Shown here: positions 16,984-26,146 of the stretch, piece by piece
How the letters are laid out: every line of letters begins with the position of its first letter
Numbering within the stretch: position 1 is the stretch's first letter
Translations under genes and position numbers: made by a program
Notes under the pieces: model-generated
Seen by the model: only the letters and a program-made list of their open reading frames with translations
What the model was told of the DNA's origin: nothing
The model's database searches: none
From: Aquabacterium sp. CECT 9606
GTDB lineage: Bacteria; Pseudomonadota; Gammaproteobacteria; Burkholderiales; Burkholderiaceae_C
Length of the DNA: 64,000 nt
Assembly (NCBI RefSeq): GCF_918741295.1
Contig: NZ_CAKKNB010000001.1
Location: 558,001-622,000 of the forward strand
Direction of reading: 5' to 3'

Positions 16984-18144
16984 TCAGGCGCGAACCCCGA
17001 GGCGCCACAACGAAGTCAGCTCGGCCTGCCGGGCCACGTGCAAGGGATCGCTGTCGTCGGTGGCCTTGGGGTGGCGAGGCTTCACCTCCAGCCGGCCGAT
17101 GACACGCAAGCCTGCACCTTCCATGGCCGCCTGCAATTCGCCTTGCGCGCGCAGGCCCAGGTACTCGGCCAGGTCCGACATGATCAACCACCCCTCACCA
17201 CCCGGTTCCAGGTGCGCCGCCAAGCCGGTCAAAAAACCCTTCAGCATGCGGCTGTCCGGGTCATACACCGCGTGCTCGATGGGCGAGCTGGGGCGGGCCG
17301 GCACCCAAGGCGGGTTGCAGACAATCAGCGGTGCTTTGCCTTCGGGAAACAGGTCCGCTTGCATGATGTCCACCTTGGCGGACAAGCCCAGTCGATCGAT
17401 GTTCTCGCGTGCGCAAGTCAGCGCGCGCGGATCCTGGTCAGTGCCAATCACGCGGTCCACACCACGGCGGGCCAACACGGCGGCGATCACACCCGTGCCT
17501 GTGCCGATGTCAAAGGCCAGGGCAGTGTTGGAGGGCAACGGCGCCTTGGCCAGCAGGTCGATGTACTCGCCCCGCACTGGTGAGAACACGCCGTAATGGG
17601 GGTGGATGCGGTCTTTCAAAAAAGGGATCTCGACCCCCTTCTTGCGCCACTCGTGTGCACCGATCAGGCCCAGCAGTTCGCGCAAAGAGACCACGCTGGC
17701 TTCGCTGCCGGGGCCATAAGCCTCCACACACGCCTGCTGCGCATCAGGCGCGCGGCGCAGCGGGATGGTGTGGTCGGCGTTCAAGGGGATCAACACCGAG
17801 CCCAGCACGCGTGCGCGCTGGGCCTGGGCCTGGCGGTGCAGGTTGAAGGCCTCGGCGGGCGTGGCTGAAGTCTTGCGCGTCTTGCGGTCGGCGCGGCGCG
17901 CCAAGGCCTGCACCAGGTGCCGGGCGTTCTGGTAATCGCCCCGCCACAGCAGGCCGGTGCCTTCGCAGGCCAGACGGTAAGCGGTGTCGGCGCTCATGCG
18001 GTCGTCGGCCAGCACCACGCGTTTGGGCGGGGGCGTGGCGCTTTCAGAGCGCCAGCGGGCGGACTGATCCTGCTCGGCCTCGGTCCAGTGGACCAAGGGG
18101 AAGGGCGCATCGAGTGCGGAGGGGGATGGTGTGGTGAGACTCAT
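16984..18144 (-). CDS. Class I SAM methyltransferase, N5-glutamine/HemK-like
   Basis: The 386-residue protein carries the SAM-binding motif FDIGTGTGVIAAVLARRG and the catalytic motif VCNPPWVP, the NPP(W/Y) signature of amino- or amide-nitrogen methyltransferases such as PrmB, PrmC and RlmF/RlmG. An N-terminal region of about 170 residues precedes the catalytic domain. The substrate cannot be told from sequence. The start codon lies inside a perfect 10-bp inverted repeat (18139-18163), so initiation may be controlled by structure or a bound repressor. The oxidoreductase-like gene follows. Confidence 0.8.
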   Translation of the reverse strand: MSLTTPSPSALDAPFPLVHWTEAEQDQSARWRSESATPPPKRVVLADDRMSADTAYRLACEGTGLLWRGDYQNARHLVQALARRADRKTRKTSATPAEAFNLHRQAQAQRARVLGSVLIPLNADHTIPLRRAPDAQQACVEAYGPGSEASVVSLRELLGLIGAHEWRKKGVEIPFLKDRIHPHYGVFSPVRGEYIDLLAKAPLPSNTALAFDIGTGTGVIAAVLARRGVDRVIGTDQDPRALTCARENIDRLGLSAKVDIMQADLFPEGKAPLIVCNPPWVPARPSSPIEHAVYDPDSRMLKGFLTGLAAHLEPGGEGWLIMSDLAEYLGLRAQGELQAAMEGAGLRVIGRLEVKPRHPKATDDSDPLHVARQAELTSLWRLGVRA

Positions 18145-18163
18145 TGGGGCTTTCCCAATGAGT
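18139..18163 (-). promoter_or_regulatory. Perfect dyad covering the methyltransferase start codon
   Basis: On the plus strand the arms are ACTCATTGGG (18139-18148) and CCCAATGAGT (18154-18163), exact complements with a five-base loop. The ATG of the methyltransferase is within one arm. In the mRNA the start codon would be paired in a 10-bp stem. As DNA it could be an operator. Which of the two applies is not known. Confidence 0.6.
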
Positions 18164-18199
18164 GTAAGTCAGGGGGCTGCTGCGGCGGCCGCAGCGCCT

Positions 18200-18499
18200 T
18201 CAGGCCTGCAGGTTGATCAGCATGCCCATCATGTCCTGCTGGGTGCGCACGGTGTGCAGGTTGGCCTGGAAGGAATAGGTGGACGAGATCTGCTGCACGA
18301 TGTCGGCGGCCAGGTCATGCCCGATGGTCTGGGTCTGTTCGATGGTGGTCGCCACGCCGCCGTTGGGCAATTCGCGTTGGTTGACGACCTCGCGTTTGAA
18401 ATTCGACGTCTGGCTGTTGGCGATGTTGTGGGCCGAGCTGTCCAGTTGCTGGAGGGCTGCGGTCATGCCGGATCGGCCGATCGATGAGACTGCGTTCAT
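18200..18499 (-). CDS. Lone flagellar basal-body-rod-like protein
   Basis: A 99-residue protein whose N-terminal half matches the flagellar rod/hook N-terminal motif (MTAALQQLDSSAHNIANSQTSNFKREVV) and whose C-terminus resembles the rod C-terminal helix (VQQISSTYSFQANLHTVRTQQDMMGMLINLQ). Rod proteins FlgB/C/F/G are larger, so this is a minimal version with the two helical ends almost fused. No other flagellar gene is present in the window. Start at 18499 with GAGG upstream. Confidence 0.7.
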   Translation of the reverse strand: MNAVSSIGRSGMTAALQQLDSSAHNIANSQTSNFKREVVNQRELPNGGVATTIEQTQTIGHDLAADIVQQISSTYSFQANLHTVRTQQDMMGMLINLQA

Positions 18500-18593
18500 G
18501 GAGAACCTCAAGATCAATGACACAAGCTGTCAATGAAATGTAGGTCTTATCCGCAGACCGCGCTGGCCGATAAGTGGCCAGGGCGGGAATTGT

Positions 18594-18923
18594 TCATGGC
18601 GGGGGCGCTTTGCACACCACGGCCATCTGCGCCTTGTTGTTGGTGGGTGTGTTGAGGTTGCCGGTGATGCGGTCCCACAGTCGCACAGGGTAGAGCTGGT
18701 CGTTGGCCATGCGCTGGTAGTTGTGCGCCTGGCGCCGCACATCGTAGCCATGAGGGCACAGGCGCTGGGCCTCGGCTTCCAGCTGCGCGATGCTGGTGCC
18801 TGCCAGCTCGTAAGCGGCTTCGCCGCTGCCCGTGGCCACCGGGGTCACCTGCACCGTGGCGCAGCCCAGCAGGGCGGCCAGGGGCAGGGCAAGGCTCAGG
18901 GCTTTCAGGCGCAGGTGGTTCAT
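18594..18923 (-). CDS. Small lipoprotein
   Basis: A 109-residue protein with a lipoprotein signal and lipobox LLGC at residue 21. The mature part contains two further Cys residues (LCPHGYDV, AVVCKAPPP) that could pair. Family not recognised. It begins almost on the cphA stop (two bases away), so it may be the last gene of the cyanophycin transcript, although its relevance to cyanophycin is unclear. Confidence 0.65.
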   Translation of the reverse strand: MNHLRLKALSLALPLAALLGCATVQVTPVATGSGEAAYELAGTSIAQLEAEAQRLCPHGYDVRRQAHNYQRMANDQLYPVRLWDRITGNLNTPTNNKAQMAVVCKAPPP

Positions 18924-18924
18924 C

Positions 18925-21501
18925 TCAGGAAGGTGTGGATTCGGCGACGCGTTTGGCCAAGTGTGCCAGTGCCTCTTCCACCTGATCCACCAATATCAGG
19001 CACAGATCCCCCGGAGACAAACGGTGCAGGGCCGTGTCGATGGCCACGAACTCGCCACGGATTTCGTCGATGTTGCGCGTGCGTTGGGCATCTTTGAGGC
19101 CATCGCGCAGCAGGGCGAGCACTTCGCCGTCGACGCGGCCGCGCTGGCAAGCGTCCTGAAACAGCAGCACGTCGTCAAAGGCATCGCCCAGGATGGCGGT
19201 CTGCTCGCGGATGTCGTCGTCGCGGCGGTCGCCGGCGCCGCTGATCACCACGGATCGGCGCTTGGCCGGGATGCCTTCCACGGCCGAGACCAGGGCGCGC
19301 ATGGCGTCCGGGTTGTGGCCGTAGTCGGCGATCACGGTGGCGCCCTTGTAGTCCATCACATTGAAGCGACCAGGCGCGTTGTCTGCGTCGTTCACGAAGC
19401 TGGCCAGGCCACTGCGCACGGCGTCCCAGTCCAGGCCCACGCCCCAGGCTGCGGCCACGGCGGCCAGCACGTTCTCGACCTGGAAGCCGATCGTGCCGTT
19501 GCGGGTGATGGGGATGTCGCGCAGCGGGATGCGCTCGCGCCAGGCGCCTTGCGCAGCGACGATCGCGTCGCCATCGACGAACACGGTGCGCTTGTTCTGC
19601 GCGCGGTGCGTGGCCATGATGGGGTGGTGGTGGTCCTGCGCGAAGAAAATGATCTCGCTCACGGCCTTGCTGGCCATGGCCGACACATTGGGGTCGGCGG
19701 CGTTGAGCACCGCATAGCCATCCCGCGCGACGTTCTGCACGATCACGCGCTTGAGCACCGCCAGGTCTTCGACCGTGGTGATGTAGTTCAGGCCCAGGTG
19801 GTCGCCCGAGCCGATGTTGGTGACCACGGCCACCTGGCAGCGGTCAAAGCCCAGGCCTTCGCGCAGCACGCCGCCACGGGCGGTCTCGAACACGGCGGCA
19901 TCCACATCCGGGTGCATCAGCACATTGCGGGCGCTCTTGGGGCCGCTGCAGTCGCCGCTGTCGATCTGGCGGCCTTCCACATAGACGCCGTCGGTGTTGG
20001 TCATGCCCACGCGCAGGCCGGTCGAGGCCAGCAGGTGTGCGATCAGGCGGGCCGTGGTGGTCTTGCCATTGGTGCCCGTGACGGCCACGACCGGGATGCG
20101 GCCATCGTCGCCCGGGCCGAAGAGGTTGGCCACCATGGCTTCGCCCACTTGCCGGCCCTTGCCGAAGGACGGTGTGAGGTGCATGCGCAGGCCCGGCGCG
20201 GCGTTCACTTCCACGATGCCGCCGTGCTGTTCTTCCAACGGCTTGAGCACGGTCTCGCAGACCACGTCGACACCGCAGATGTGCAGGCCCACCATCTGCG
20301 CGGCGGCCACGGCGCGGGCGGCCACTTCAGGGTGCACGTCGTCGGTCACGTCGGTGGCCGTACCGCCAGTGCTGAGGTTGGCGTTGTTGCGCAGGATGAC
20401 GCGGCGGCCCTTGTCGGGCACCGAATCGGGCTGGAGACCTTGCACGTCCAGGCGCGCCACGGCGATCTCGTCGAAGCGGATCTTGGTGAGCGAGGTGGCG
20501 TGGCCTTCGCCGCGTTTGGGGTCCTGGTTGACGATGTCGACCAGTTGGCGCACGGTGTGCACGCCATCGCCGATCACTTGGGGCGGGTCGCGGCGGGCGG
20601 CGGCCACGAGGCGGTCGCCCACGACCAGCAGCCGGAAGTCGTCGCCGGGCAGGTACTTTTCGACCATGACTTCGCCATACTCGGCAGCGGCTTTGTAAGC
20701 GATGTCGAGGTGATCGCGACTGACGATGTTGACCGTCACGCCCTTGCCCTGATTGCCATCTTGCGGCTTGACGACCACGGGCAGGCCAATCTCTTGCGCC
20801 ACGGCCCAGGCTCGGTCGAGCGATTGCACCGGGCGCCCCATGGGCACGGGCACGCCGGCCGCGTGCAGCAGCTTCTTGCTCAGGTCCTTGTCTTGGGCAA
20901 TGGACTCTGCCACGGCGCTGGTGGCATCAACTTCGGCGGCCTGGATGCGGCGCTGGCGCGAGCCCCAGCCGAACTGCACCAAGCTGCCTTGCGTCAAGCG
21001 TCGCCAGGGGATGCCGCGCGCGGCAGCCGCTTCCACGATGGCGCCGGTGCTGGGGCCTAGGCGCTCGCTTTCGTCCAGTTCGCGCAATTGCGTGATGGCC
21101 GCGTCCACGTCGAAATCGGTGCCGTTCAAGGCGGCGTTGACCAAGGCTTGCGCCAGCTCGAAGGCCAGCCGGCCCACGGCTTCTTCGGAGTACTCGACCA
21201 CCGCCTGGTACACGCCGGGTTCGACCGTGACGGCCGTGCAGCTGAAAGTGACCGGGCATCCGGCCTGGGCCTGCAAGGCCAGTGCGGCGGTTTCCAACAC
21301 GTGGGCCAGCGACACCTTGGTGTTGGCGCCCCGGTGTTGCAGCGCGCCAATGGCCGGGAACAGGGCGCGCACGCGCGCCTCGAAGCCGGGCAGGTTGACG
21401 ATCGATCGCTCAGCCTCGGTGCAGGCCACGATCGCCTCCACGGCCGTGTGTCGGCTCCAGAGGTTGGGACCCCTCAGTGCCCGGATGCGGGAAACGTCCA
21501 T
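18925..21501 (-). CDS. cphA: Cyanophycin synthetase, full-length CphA1 type
   Basis: The 858-residue protein has the three-part CphA plan: an N-terminal domain (MDVSRIRALRGPNLWSRHTA), an ATP-grasp domain (KKLLHAAGVPVPMG, VVVKPQDGNQGKGV, GVDVVCETV, IVEVNAAPGLRMHL), and a Mur-ligase domain with intact P-loop GTNGKTT (476-482). CphA builds multi-L-arginyl-poly-L-aspartate: the ATP-grasp half adds Asp and the Mur-like half adds Arg. The start at 21501 is preferred to upstream codons because MDVSRIRALRGPN is the conserved family beginning. It lies 31 bases after the stop of the second CphA-like gene. Confidence 0.95.
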   Translation of the reverse strand: MDVSRIRALRGPNLWSRHTAVEAIVACTEAERSIVNLPGFEARVRALFPAIGALQHRGANTKVSLAHVLETAALALQAQAGCPVTFSCTAVTVEPGVYQAVVEYSEEAVGRLAFELAQALVNAALNGTDFDVDAAITQLRELDESERLGPSTGAIVEAAAARGIPWRRLTQGSLVQFGWGSRQRRIQAAEVDATSAVAESIAQDKDLSKKLLHAAGVPVPMGRPVQSLDRAWAVAQEIGLPVVVKPQDGNQGKGVTVNIVSRDHLDIAYKAAAEYGEVMVEKYLPGDDFRLLVVGDRLVAAARRDPPQVIGDGVHTVRQLVDIVNQDPKRGEGHATSLTKIRFDEIAVARLDVQGLQPDSVPDKGRRVILRNNANLSTGGTATDVTDDVHPEVAARAVAAAQMVGLHICGVDVVCETVLKPLEEQHGGIVEVNAAPGLRMHLTPSFGKGRQVGEAMVANLFGPGDDGRIPVVAVTGTNGKTTTARLIAHLLASTGLRVGMTNTDGVYVEGRQIDSGDCSGPKSARNVLMHPDVDAAVFETARGGVLREGLGFDRCQVAVVTNIGSGDHLGLNYITTVEDLAVLKRVIVQNVARDGYAVLNAADPNVSAMASKAVSEIIFFAQDHHHPIMATHRAQNKRTVFVDGDAIVAAQGAWRERIPLRDIPITRNGTIGFQVENVLAAVAAAWGVGLDWDAVRSGLASFVNDADNAPGRFNVMDYKGATVIADYGHNPDAMRALVSAVEGIPAKRRSVVISGAGDRRDDDIREQTAILGDAFDDVLLFQDACQRGRVDGEVLALLRDGLKDAQRTRNIDEIRGEFVAIDTALHRLSPGDLCLILVDQVEEALAHLAKRVAESTPS

Positions 21502-21532
21502 CAGCGTGTCTCTTTTCTTGTACTTTGCTTCT

Positions 21533-23740
21533 TCAGCGGGCGTAGGTGAAACCCAGCGTAGGGCGGGCCGGCGACAGGTCGGCGTCGAAGGTTTCAATGC
21601 CCGCGGTGATCAGGTCGGGTTTGATGTCCAGTGCCCAGGCAGCGGCCACAGCGGCCAGCAGGGTGTCGGACGACACGGGTGTGCCGCGGCCCTGGCGCAG
21701 CGTCAGGCTGCTCAACTCGCTTAAGGTGTTCTCAAAGGCGCCGTTGGCCAGCACCACCATGCCCTGGCGCATGAACACGGCGCGGCCACCCTGTGCGCGG
21801 TGCTGCACGATGGTGGCCAGTTGCGGGTCTTCGGCGTAGAGCACGGCCTGGCCGTCGCACAGGGCGGCCATGGCCGCGATGCGCTCGTCGTTGGCATTGA
21901 GCACGGCGGCCCCTTCGGGCAGCACCACGTCCACCTGGGTGCGCAGCACCTTGACCAGTTGGTCGGATTCGCCGATGTCGAATTCGGCCAACTCGGACGC
22001 GCCTTCCAGGTCGGTGACCACGCCCACCTGGCAACGGTCGTAGGGCAGGCCATCACGCAGGATGGCGCGGGCGCCGGTCTCGAACACGGCGGCCTGCACC
22101 GACCGGTTCATCAGCAGGCGGTGGCCGGCGTCCCAATGGGCAGCGTCCTGGCGCTCGACGTGGCGGCGGTCCAGGAACAGGCCATCGCGGCAGGCCAGGC
22201 CCACGTACTTGCCGCTCAAATGGATCAGCCAGGTGATCAGGCGCGCCAAGGTGCTAGTGCCCTGCGAGCCAGTGATGCCCACGATGGCGATGCGGCCGTC
22301 GTCGTCTTCGGGGAAGAGGTGGTCAACGATGGCGCGGCCCACCGGGCGGGGCGAGCCCTCGGCCGGTTTGAGGTGCATCAACAGGCCAGGGCCGGCGTTC
22401 ACTTCCACAATGGCACCGCCTTGCGATTTCAAGGGGCGGGAAATGTCCTGGGCCACCACGTCAACGCCCGCGATGTCCAGGCCAATGACCCGCGCTGCCA
22501 AGGTGACGGCGTGCTCGACTTCGGGGTGGACATCGTCCGTGCAATCGAGGGCGACATTGCCATTGCGCTGGATCAGCACCTGGCGGCCGGGGTCAGGGAT
22601 GGCGTCGATGGTGAGGCCCTGGCGCTGCAGGTCGAGCAACACGGCCTCGTCTTCCAAAGGCTTGATGACGTTGAGCGGGAAGTCTTCGTTCAGACCACGG
22701 CGCGGGTCGGTGTTCAGCTGCGCGTCGATCAGTTGCATGACGGTTGAGCGGCCATCGCCCGTCACCCAGGCGGCTTCACCCCGGGCAGCCGCGACCACCT
22801 TGCCGCCCACCACCAGCAGGCGGTGCTCGTGGCCACGGATGAATTTCTCGACCAGGACTTCGCTGCCGTGCTTGTCGGCCACTTCAAACGCGGCCTCGAC
22901 CTCGGCCTGGGTTTTCAGGTCCAGGGCCACGCCCCGGCCGTGGTTGCCATCACTGGGCTTGACCACCACAGGCAGGCCGATGTCTTGCGCTGCTTCCCAG
23001 GCGGCGGTGGGGCTGTCCACCACTTCGCCCTCGGGCACGGGCACGCCACAGGACTTGAGCAAGCTCTTGGTGAGGTCCTTGTCGCTGGCGATGCCTTCGG
23101 CGATGGCACTGGTCAGGTCAGTTTCGGCCGTCCAGATGCGGCGCTGGCGGGCGCCATAGCCCAGCTGCACCAGGTTACCTTCATTCAGGCGGATGTGGGG
23201 AATGCGCCGGTCGGTGGCGGCCGAGACGATGCAGGCGGTGCTGGGGCCCAGGTAGCAGTCGTCCACCTGGTCGCGCACCTTGGCCACGGTGGCGGCCACG
23301 TCAAAAGGCTGGTCGTTGATGGCGGCCATCAGCAGGCGGTGGCCTTCGGCCAGGGCGGTGCGGGCCACGTGCTCTTCACGCGCACGGAACACCATGCGGT
23401 AAATGCCACGCTTCGAGGTGCTGCGCGTCTGGCCAAAGCCGGTGGGCATGCCGGCCAGGTTCAGCAACTCGATCACCACGTGTTCCAGCACGTGTCCGGC
23501 CCAGGTGCCTTCTTTCAGGCGCTCCAGGAAGCCACCGCGCTCGCCGACGCCGCAGTGGTGCTCGATCAAGGCCGGCAACTGCGCCACCAGACGGTCGTTG
23601 AAGCCCGGCAACAGGTTGGAGGGGTGATCTTCCAGCAAACCCAAGTCCAGCCAGACTTCCAGCACGGGGCGGTAGGTCCAGACATTGGGGCCACGCAGGT
23701 AATTGATGCGCAGCAGTTTGATGTCGTCCATTCTTGTCAT
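21533..23740 (-). CDS. Second cyanophycin synthetase-like protein (CphA'/CphA2 type) with degenerate Mur site
   Basis: The 735-residue protein aligns with CphA over the N-terminal and ATP-grasp domains (LRGPNVWTYRP, KSLLKSCGVPVPEG, VVVKPSDGNHGRGV, IVEVNAGPGLLMHL). In the Mur-like part the P-loop reads GSQGTST (491-497), with Thr replacing the essential Lys of GTNGKTT, and the protein ends about 120 residues early. Cyanobacterial CphA2, which polymerises beta-Asp-Arg dipeptides with one active site, shows a comparable truncation; Burkholderiales often carry such a second gene (cphA'). I infer ATP-grasp activity only. The start is either ATG 23740 or ATG 23731. Confidence 0.9.
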   Translation of the reverse strand: MTRMDDIKLLRINYLRGPNVWTYRPVLEVWLDLGLLEDHPSNLLPGFNDRLVAQLPALIEHHCGVGERGGFLERLKEGTWAGHVLEHVVIELLNLAGMPTGFGQTRSTSKRGIYRMVFRAREEHVARTALAEGHRLLMAAINDQPFDVAATVAKVRDQVDDCYLGPSTACIVSAATDRRIPHIRLNEGNLVQLGYGARQRRIWTAETDLTSAIAEGIASDKDLTKSLLKSCGVPVPEGEVVDSPTAAWEAAQDIGLPVVVKPSDGNHGRGVALDLKTQAEVEAAFEVADKHGSEVLVEKFIRGHEHRLLVVGGKVVAAARGEAAWVTGDGRSTVMQLIDAQLNTDPRRGLNEDFPLNVIKPLEDEAVLLDLQRQGLTIDAIPDPGRQVLIQRNGNVALDCTDDVHPEVEHAVTLAARVIGLDIAGVDVVAQDISRPLKSQGGAIVEVNAGPGLLMHLKPAEGSPRPVGRAIVDHLFPEDDDGRIAIVGITGSQGTSTLARLITWLIHLSGKYVGLACRDGLFLDRRHVERQDAAHWDAGHRLLMNRSVQAAVFETGARAILRDGLPYDRCQVGVVTDLEGASELAEFDIGESDQLVKVLRTQVDVVLPEGAAVLNANDERIAAMAALCDGQAVLYAEDPQLATIVQHRAQGGRAVFMRQGMVVLANGAFENTLSELSSLTLRQGRGTPVSSDTLLAAVAAAWALDIKPDLITAGIETFDADLSPARPTLGFTYAR

Positions 23741-23878
23741 GTTCTTGTGCGTTCTGGCGACCGTTCAGGCGGCGCGCGACCCGGGATTGTGCTTGAGGAC
23801 ACCGGGGCTGATCACAGCAACCCTGGCCGCAAGTGGCACCGATTCGGCGAGAATCCGCGATTGCGCTACGAAATCAAA

Positions 23879-26146
23879 ATGCAACATCATCATCCTGTTG
23901 ACGCTCGCGGGGCCCTGGCCAAACACGCTCAGGTAGGCCTGCAGGCCCAGCTTGCAAAAGAAGAGAACGTTCTAGCCACCCTGGTGGTTGACCTGGACCC
24001 GCGTTTGCGGTTTTCCGAGGGTGTTCTGGTGCTGACCGACCGCCGCCTGCTCTCCCAGGACGAGCCTGAAGGCGTTTGGCGCGCCTGGCCCCTGGCCGAG
24101 GGGCTGGCTTTGCGGCATTTTGACCACGCCGGCGTCGGCACGCTGGAACTGCACGACGCGCGGCAACGCCTGGCCCATTGGCACTTCACCATGGCCGTGG
24201 GTGTGGCGGCTCAAGGTTTCCAGACATTTTTTGACCGCCAGCAGGCGCAACTGAAGGCTGGCACCCCTGCGGCCCTGGACGACGACGGCTTGCCTCTGTG
24301 CCCCACTTGTCATGCCCCGCTGCCGCCCGACAGTGAAGATTGCCCCGCCTGCGACCGCAGCGCCGACGAGCCACCCTCGACCTGGGTGCTGCTGCGCCTG
24401 TGGCGCTTTGCGCGGCCCTACCAGGGCAAGCTGGCCCTGGGTTTTGCCCTGACCCTGGCCTCCACCGCCGCCACCCTGGTCCCGCCCTACCTCAGCATCC
24501 CGCTGATGGACAAGGTGCTGATCCCCTTCCAGAGCGGCCAGACCATCGACACCTGGTACGTGGCCGCCTTGCTGGGCGGCTTGCTGATCTCGGCCCTGCT
24601 GGCCTGGAGCCTGGGCTGGGCGCGCACCTATGTGCTGGCCCTGGTGTCCGAGCGCATCAGCGCCGATCTGCGGACCAGCACCTTCGAGCACCTGCTGAAC
24701 CTGTCGCTGGAATACTTCGGCACCAAGCGAACGGGCGACCTGATGTCGCGCATCGGCTCCGAGACCGACCGCATCAGCGTCTTCCTCTCGCTGCACGCGC
24801 TCGACTTCGCCACCGACGTGCTGATGATCACCATGACGGCGATCATCCTGTTCTCGATCAACCCCTGGCTGGCCCTGGTCACCTTGCTGCCGCTGCCCTT
24901 CATCGCCTGGCTGATCCACCTGGTGCGCGACCGCCTGCGCACCGGCTTCGAGAAGATCGACCGCGTCTGGGGCGAGGTCACCAATGTGCTGGCCGACACC
25001 ATCCCCGGCATCCGCGTGGTCAAGGCCTTTGCGCAAGAGCAGCGTGAGGCCAAGCGCTTCAAGGACGCCAACTGGCACAACCTGGAGATCAACGACAAGC
25101 TCAACAAGACCTGGTCGCTGTTCTCGCCCACGGTGTCGCTGATGACCGAGATCGGGCTGCTGGTGGTGTGGGCCTTTGGCATCTGGCTGGTCTCGCACCA
25201 GCAGATCACGGTGGGTGTGCTCACGGCCTTCATCGCCTACATCGGGCGCTTTTACGGCCGGCTGGATTCGATGAGCCGCATCGTCTCGGTCACGCAGAAA
25301 GCGGCGGCTGGCGCCAAGCGCATCTTCGACATCCTGGACCATGTCTCGAACGTGCCCGAGCCCACCAACCCGGTGGCGCTGCCGACGGTGCAAGGCCGTT
25401 TGCAGATGGAGGGCATCGGCTTTCGCTATGGCAGCCGCGCCGTGATCCGCGGTCTGAACCTGGACATCCAGCCCGGCGAGATGATCGGCCTGGTGGGCCA
25501 CAGCGGCTCCGGCAAGAGCACCCTGGTCAACCTGATCTGCCGCTTCTATGACGTGAGCGAAGGCGCCATCCGCATCGATGGCACCGACATCCGCCGCGTG
25601 GGCGTGGCCGACTTCCGGCGCCACATCGGCCTGGTGCTGCAAGAGCCTTTCCTCTTCTTCGGCACCATCGCCGAGAACATCGCTTACGGCAAGCCCGATG
25701 CCACCCGCGCCGAGATCGTGGCCGCGGCACGGGCGGCGCACGCGCACGAGTTCATCCTGCGCCTGCCGCAGGGCTATGACTCGCTGGTGGGTGAGCGCGG
25801 TCAAGGACTGTCGGGCGGTGAACGCCAGCGCATCTCGATCGCGCGGGCGCTGTTGATCGACCCGCGCATCCTGATCCTGGACGAGGCCACCTCGTCGGTG
25901 GACACCGAGACGGAAAAAGAGATCCAGAAGGCGCTGGACAACCTGGTGCAGGGCCGCACCACCATCGCCATTGCCCACCGCTTGTCCACGCTGCGCAAGG
26001 CAGACCGCCTGGTGGTGATGGACCGCGGCCGCGTGGTCGAGGTGGGGCCGCACGACGAGCTGATGGCCAGGCAAGGCGCTTACTGGCGCTTGTACGAGGC
26101 CCAGGCCCGCAAGGAGCAACAGGCCGAGAAGGAGCATCAGGCATGA
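23879..26146 (+). CDS. Cyanophycin-locus ABC exporter with zinc-ribbon N-terminal domain
   Basis: The 755-residue protein starts at ATG 23879 (MQHHHPVD); the open frame continues far upstream but that part is antisense to the CphA-like gene. Residues 1-160 form a soluble domain ending in a zinc ribbon, CPTC (about 141) and CPAC (about 154). Residues about 170-470 are a six-helix exporter domain and about 500-740 an ATPase with Walker A GHSGSGKST, signature LSGGERQRISIARAL, Walker B ILILDEATS. This is a half-transporter, so a homodimer is expected. Its place next to cphA genes and a DUF1854 partner matches a recurrent cyanophycin-associated transporter; the transported substrate is unknown. 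Confidence 0.9.
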   Translation: MQHHHPVDARGALAKHAQVGLQAQLAKEENVLATLVVDLDPRLRFSEGVLVLTDRRLLSQDEPEGVWRAWPLAEGLALRHFDHAGVGTLELHDARQRLAHWHFTMAVGVAAQGFQTFFDRQQAQLKAGTPAALDDDGLPLCPTCHAPLPPDSEDCPACDRSADEPPSTWVLLRLWRFARPYQGKLALGFALTLASTAATLVPPYLSIPLMDKVLIPFQSGQTIDTWYVAALLGGLLISALLAWSLGWARTYVLALVSERISADLRTSTFEHLLNLSLEYFGTKRTGDLMSRIGSETDRISVFLSLHALDFATDVLMITMTAIILFSINPWLALVTLLPLPFIAWLIHLVRDRLRTGFEKIDRVWGEVTNVLADTIPGIRVVKAFAQEQREAKRFKDANWHNLEINDKLNKTWSLFSPTVSLMTEIGLLVVWAFGIWLVSHQQITVGVLTAFIAYIGRFYGRLDSMSRIVSVTQKAAAGAKRIFDILDHVSNVPEPTNPVALPTVQGRLQMEGIGFRYGSRAVIRGLNLDIQPGEMIGLVGHSGSGKSTLVNLICRFYDVSEGAIRIDGTDIRRVGVADFRRHIGLVLQEPFLFFGTIAENIAYGKPDATRAEIVAAARAAHAHEFILRLPQGYDSLVGERGQGLSGGERQRISIARALLIDPRILILDEATSSVDTETEKEIQKALDNLVQGRTTIAIAHRLSTLRKADRLVVMDRGRVVEVGPHDELMARQGAYWRLYEAQARKEQQAEKEHQA

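Noticed and set aside
16445..17102. Small open frames in the repeat block
   Set aside because: Arg/Gly/Pro-rich, no ribosome sites and overlapping hairpins; better explained as non-coding repeats.
18832..21060. 742-codon plus-strand frame opposite cphA
   Set aside because: His/Val/Asp-rich shadow of the cyanophycin synthetase gene.
22823..23878. Upstream extension of the ABC exporter frame by about 350 codons
   Set aside because: It is antisense to the second cphA-like gene; the conserved part begins at the ATG at 23879.
23972..26137. 721-codon minus-strand frame opposite the ABC exporter
   Set aside because: No motifs; the plus strand has complete ATPase signatures.
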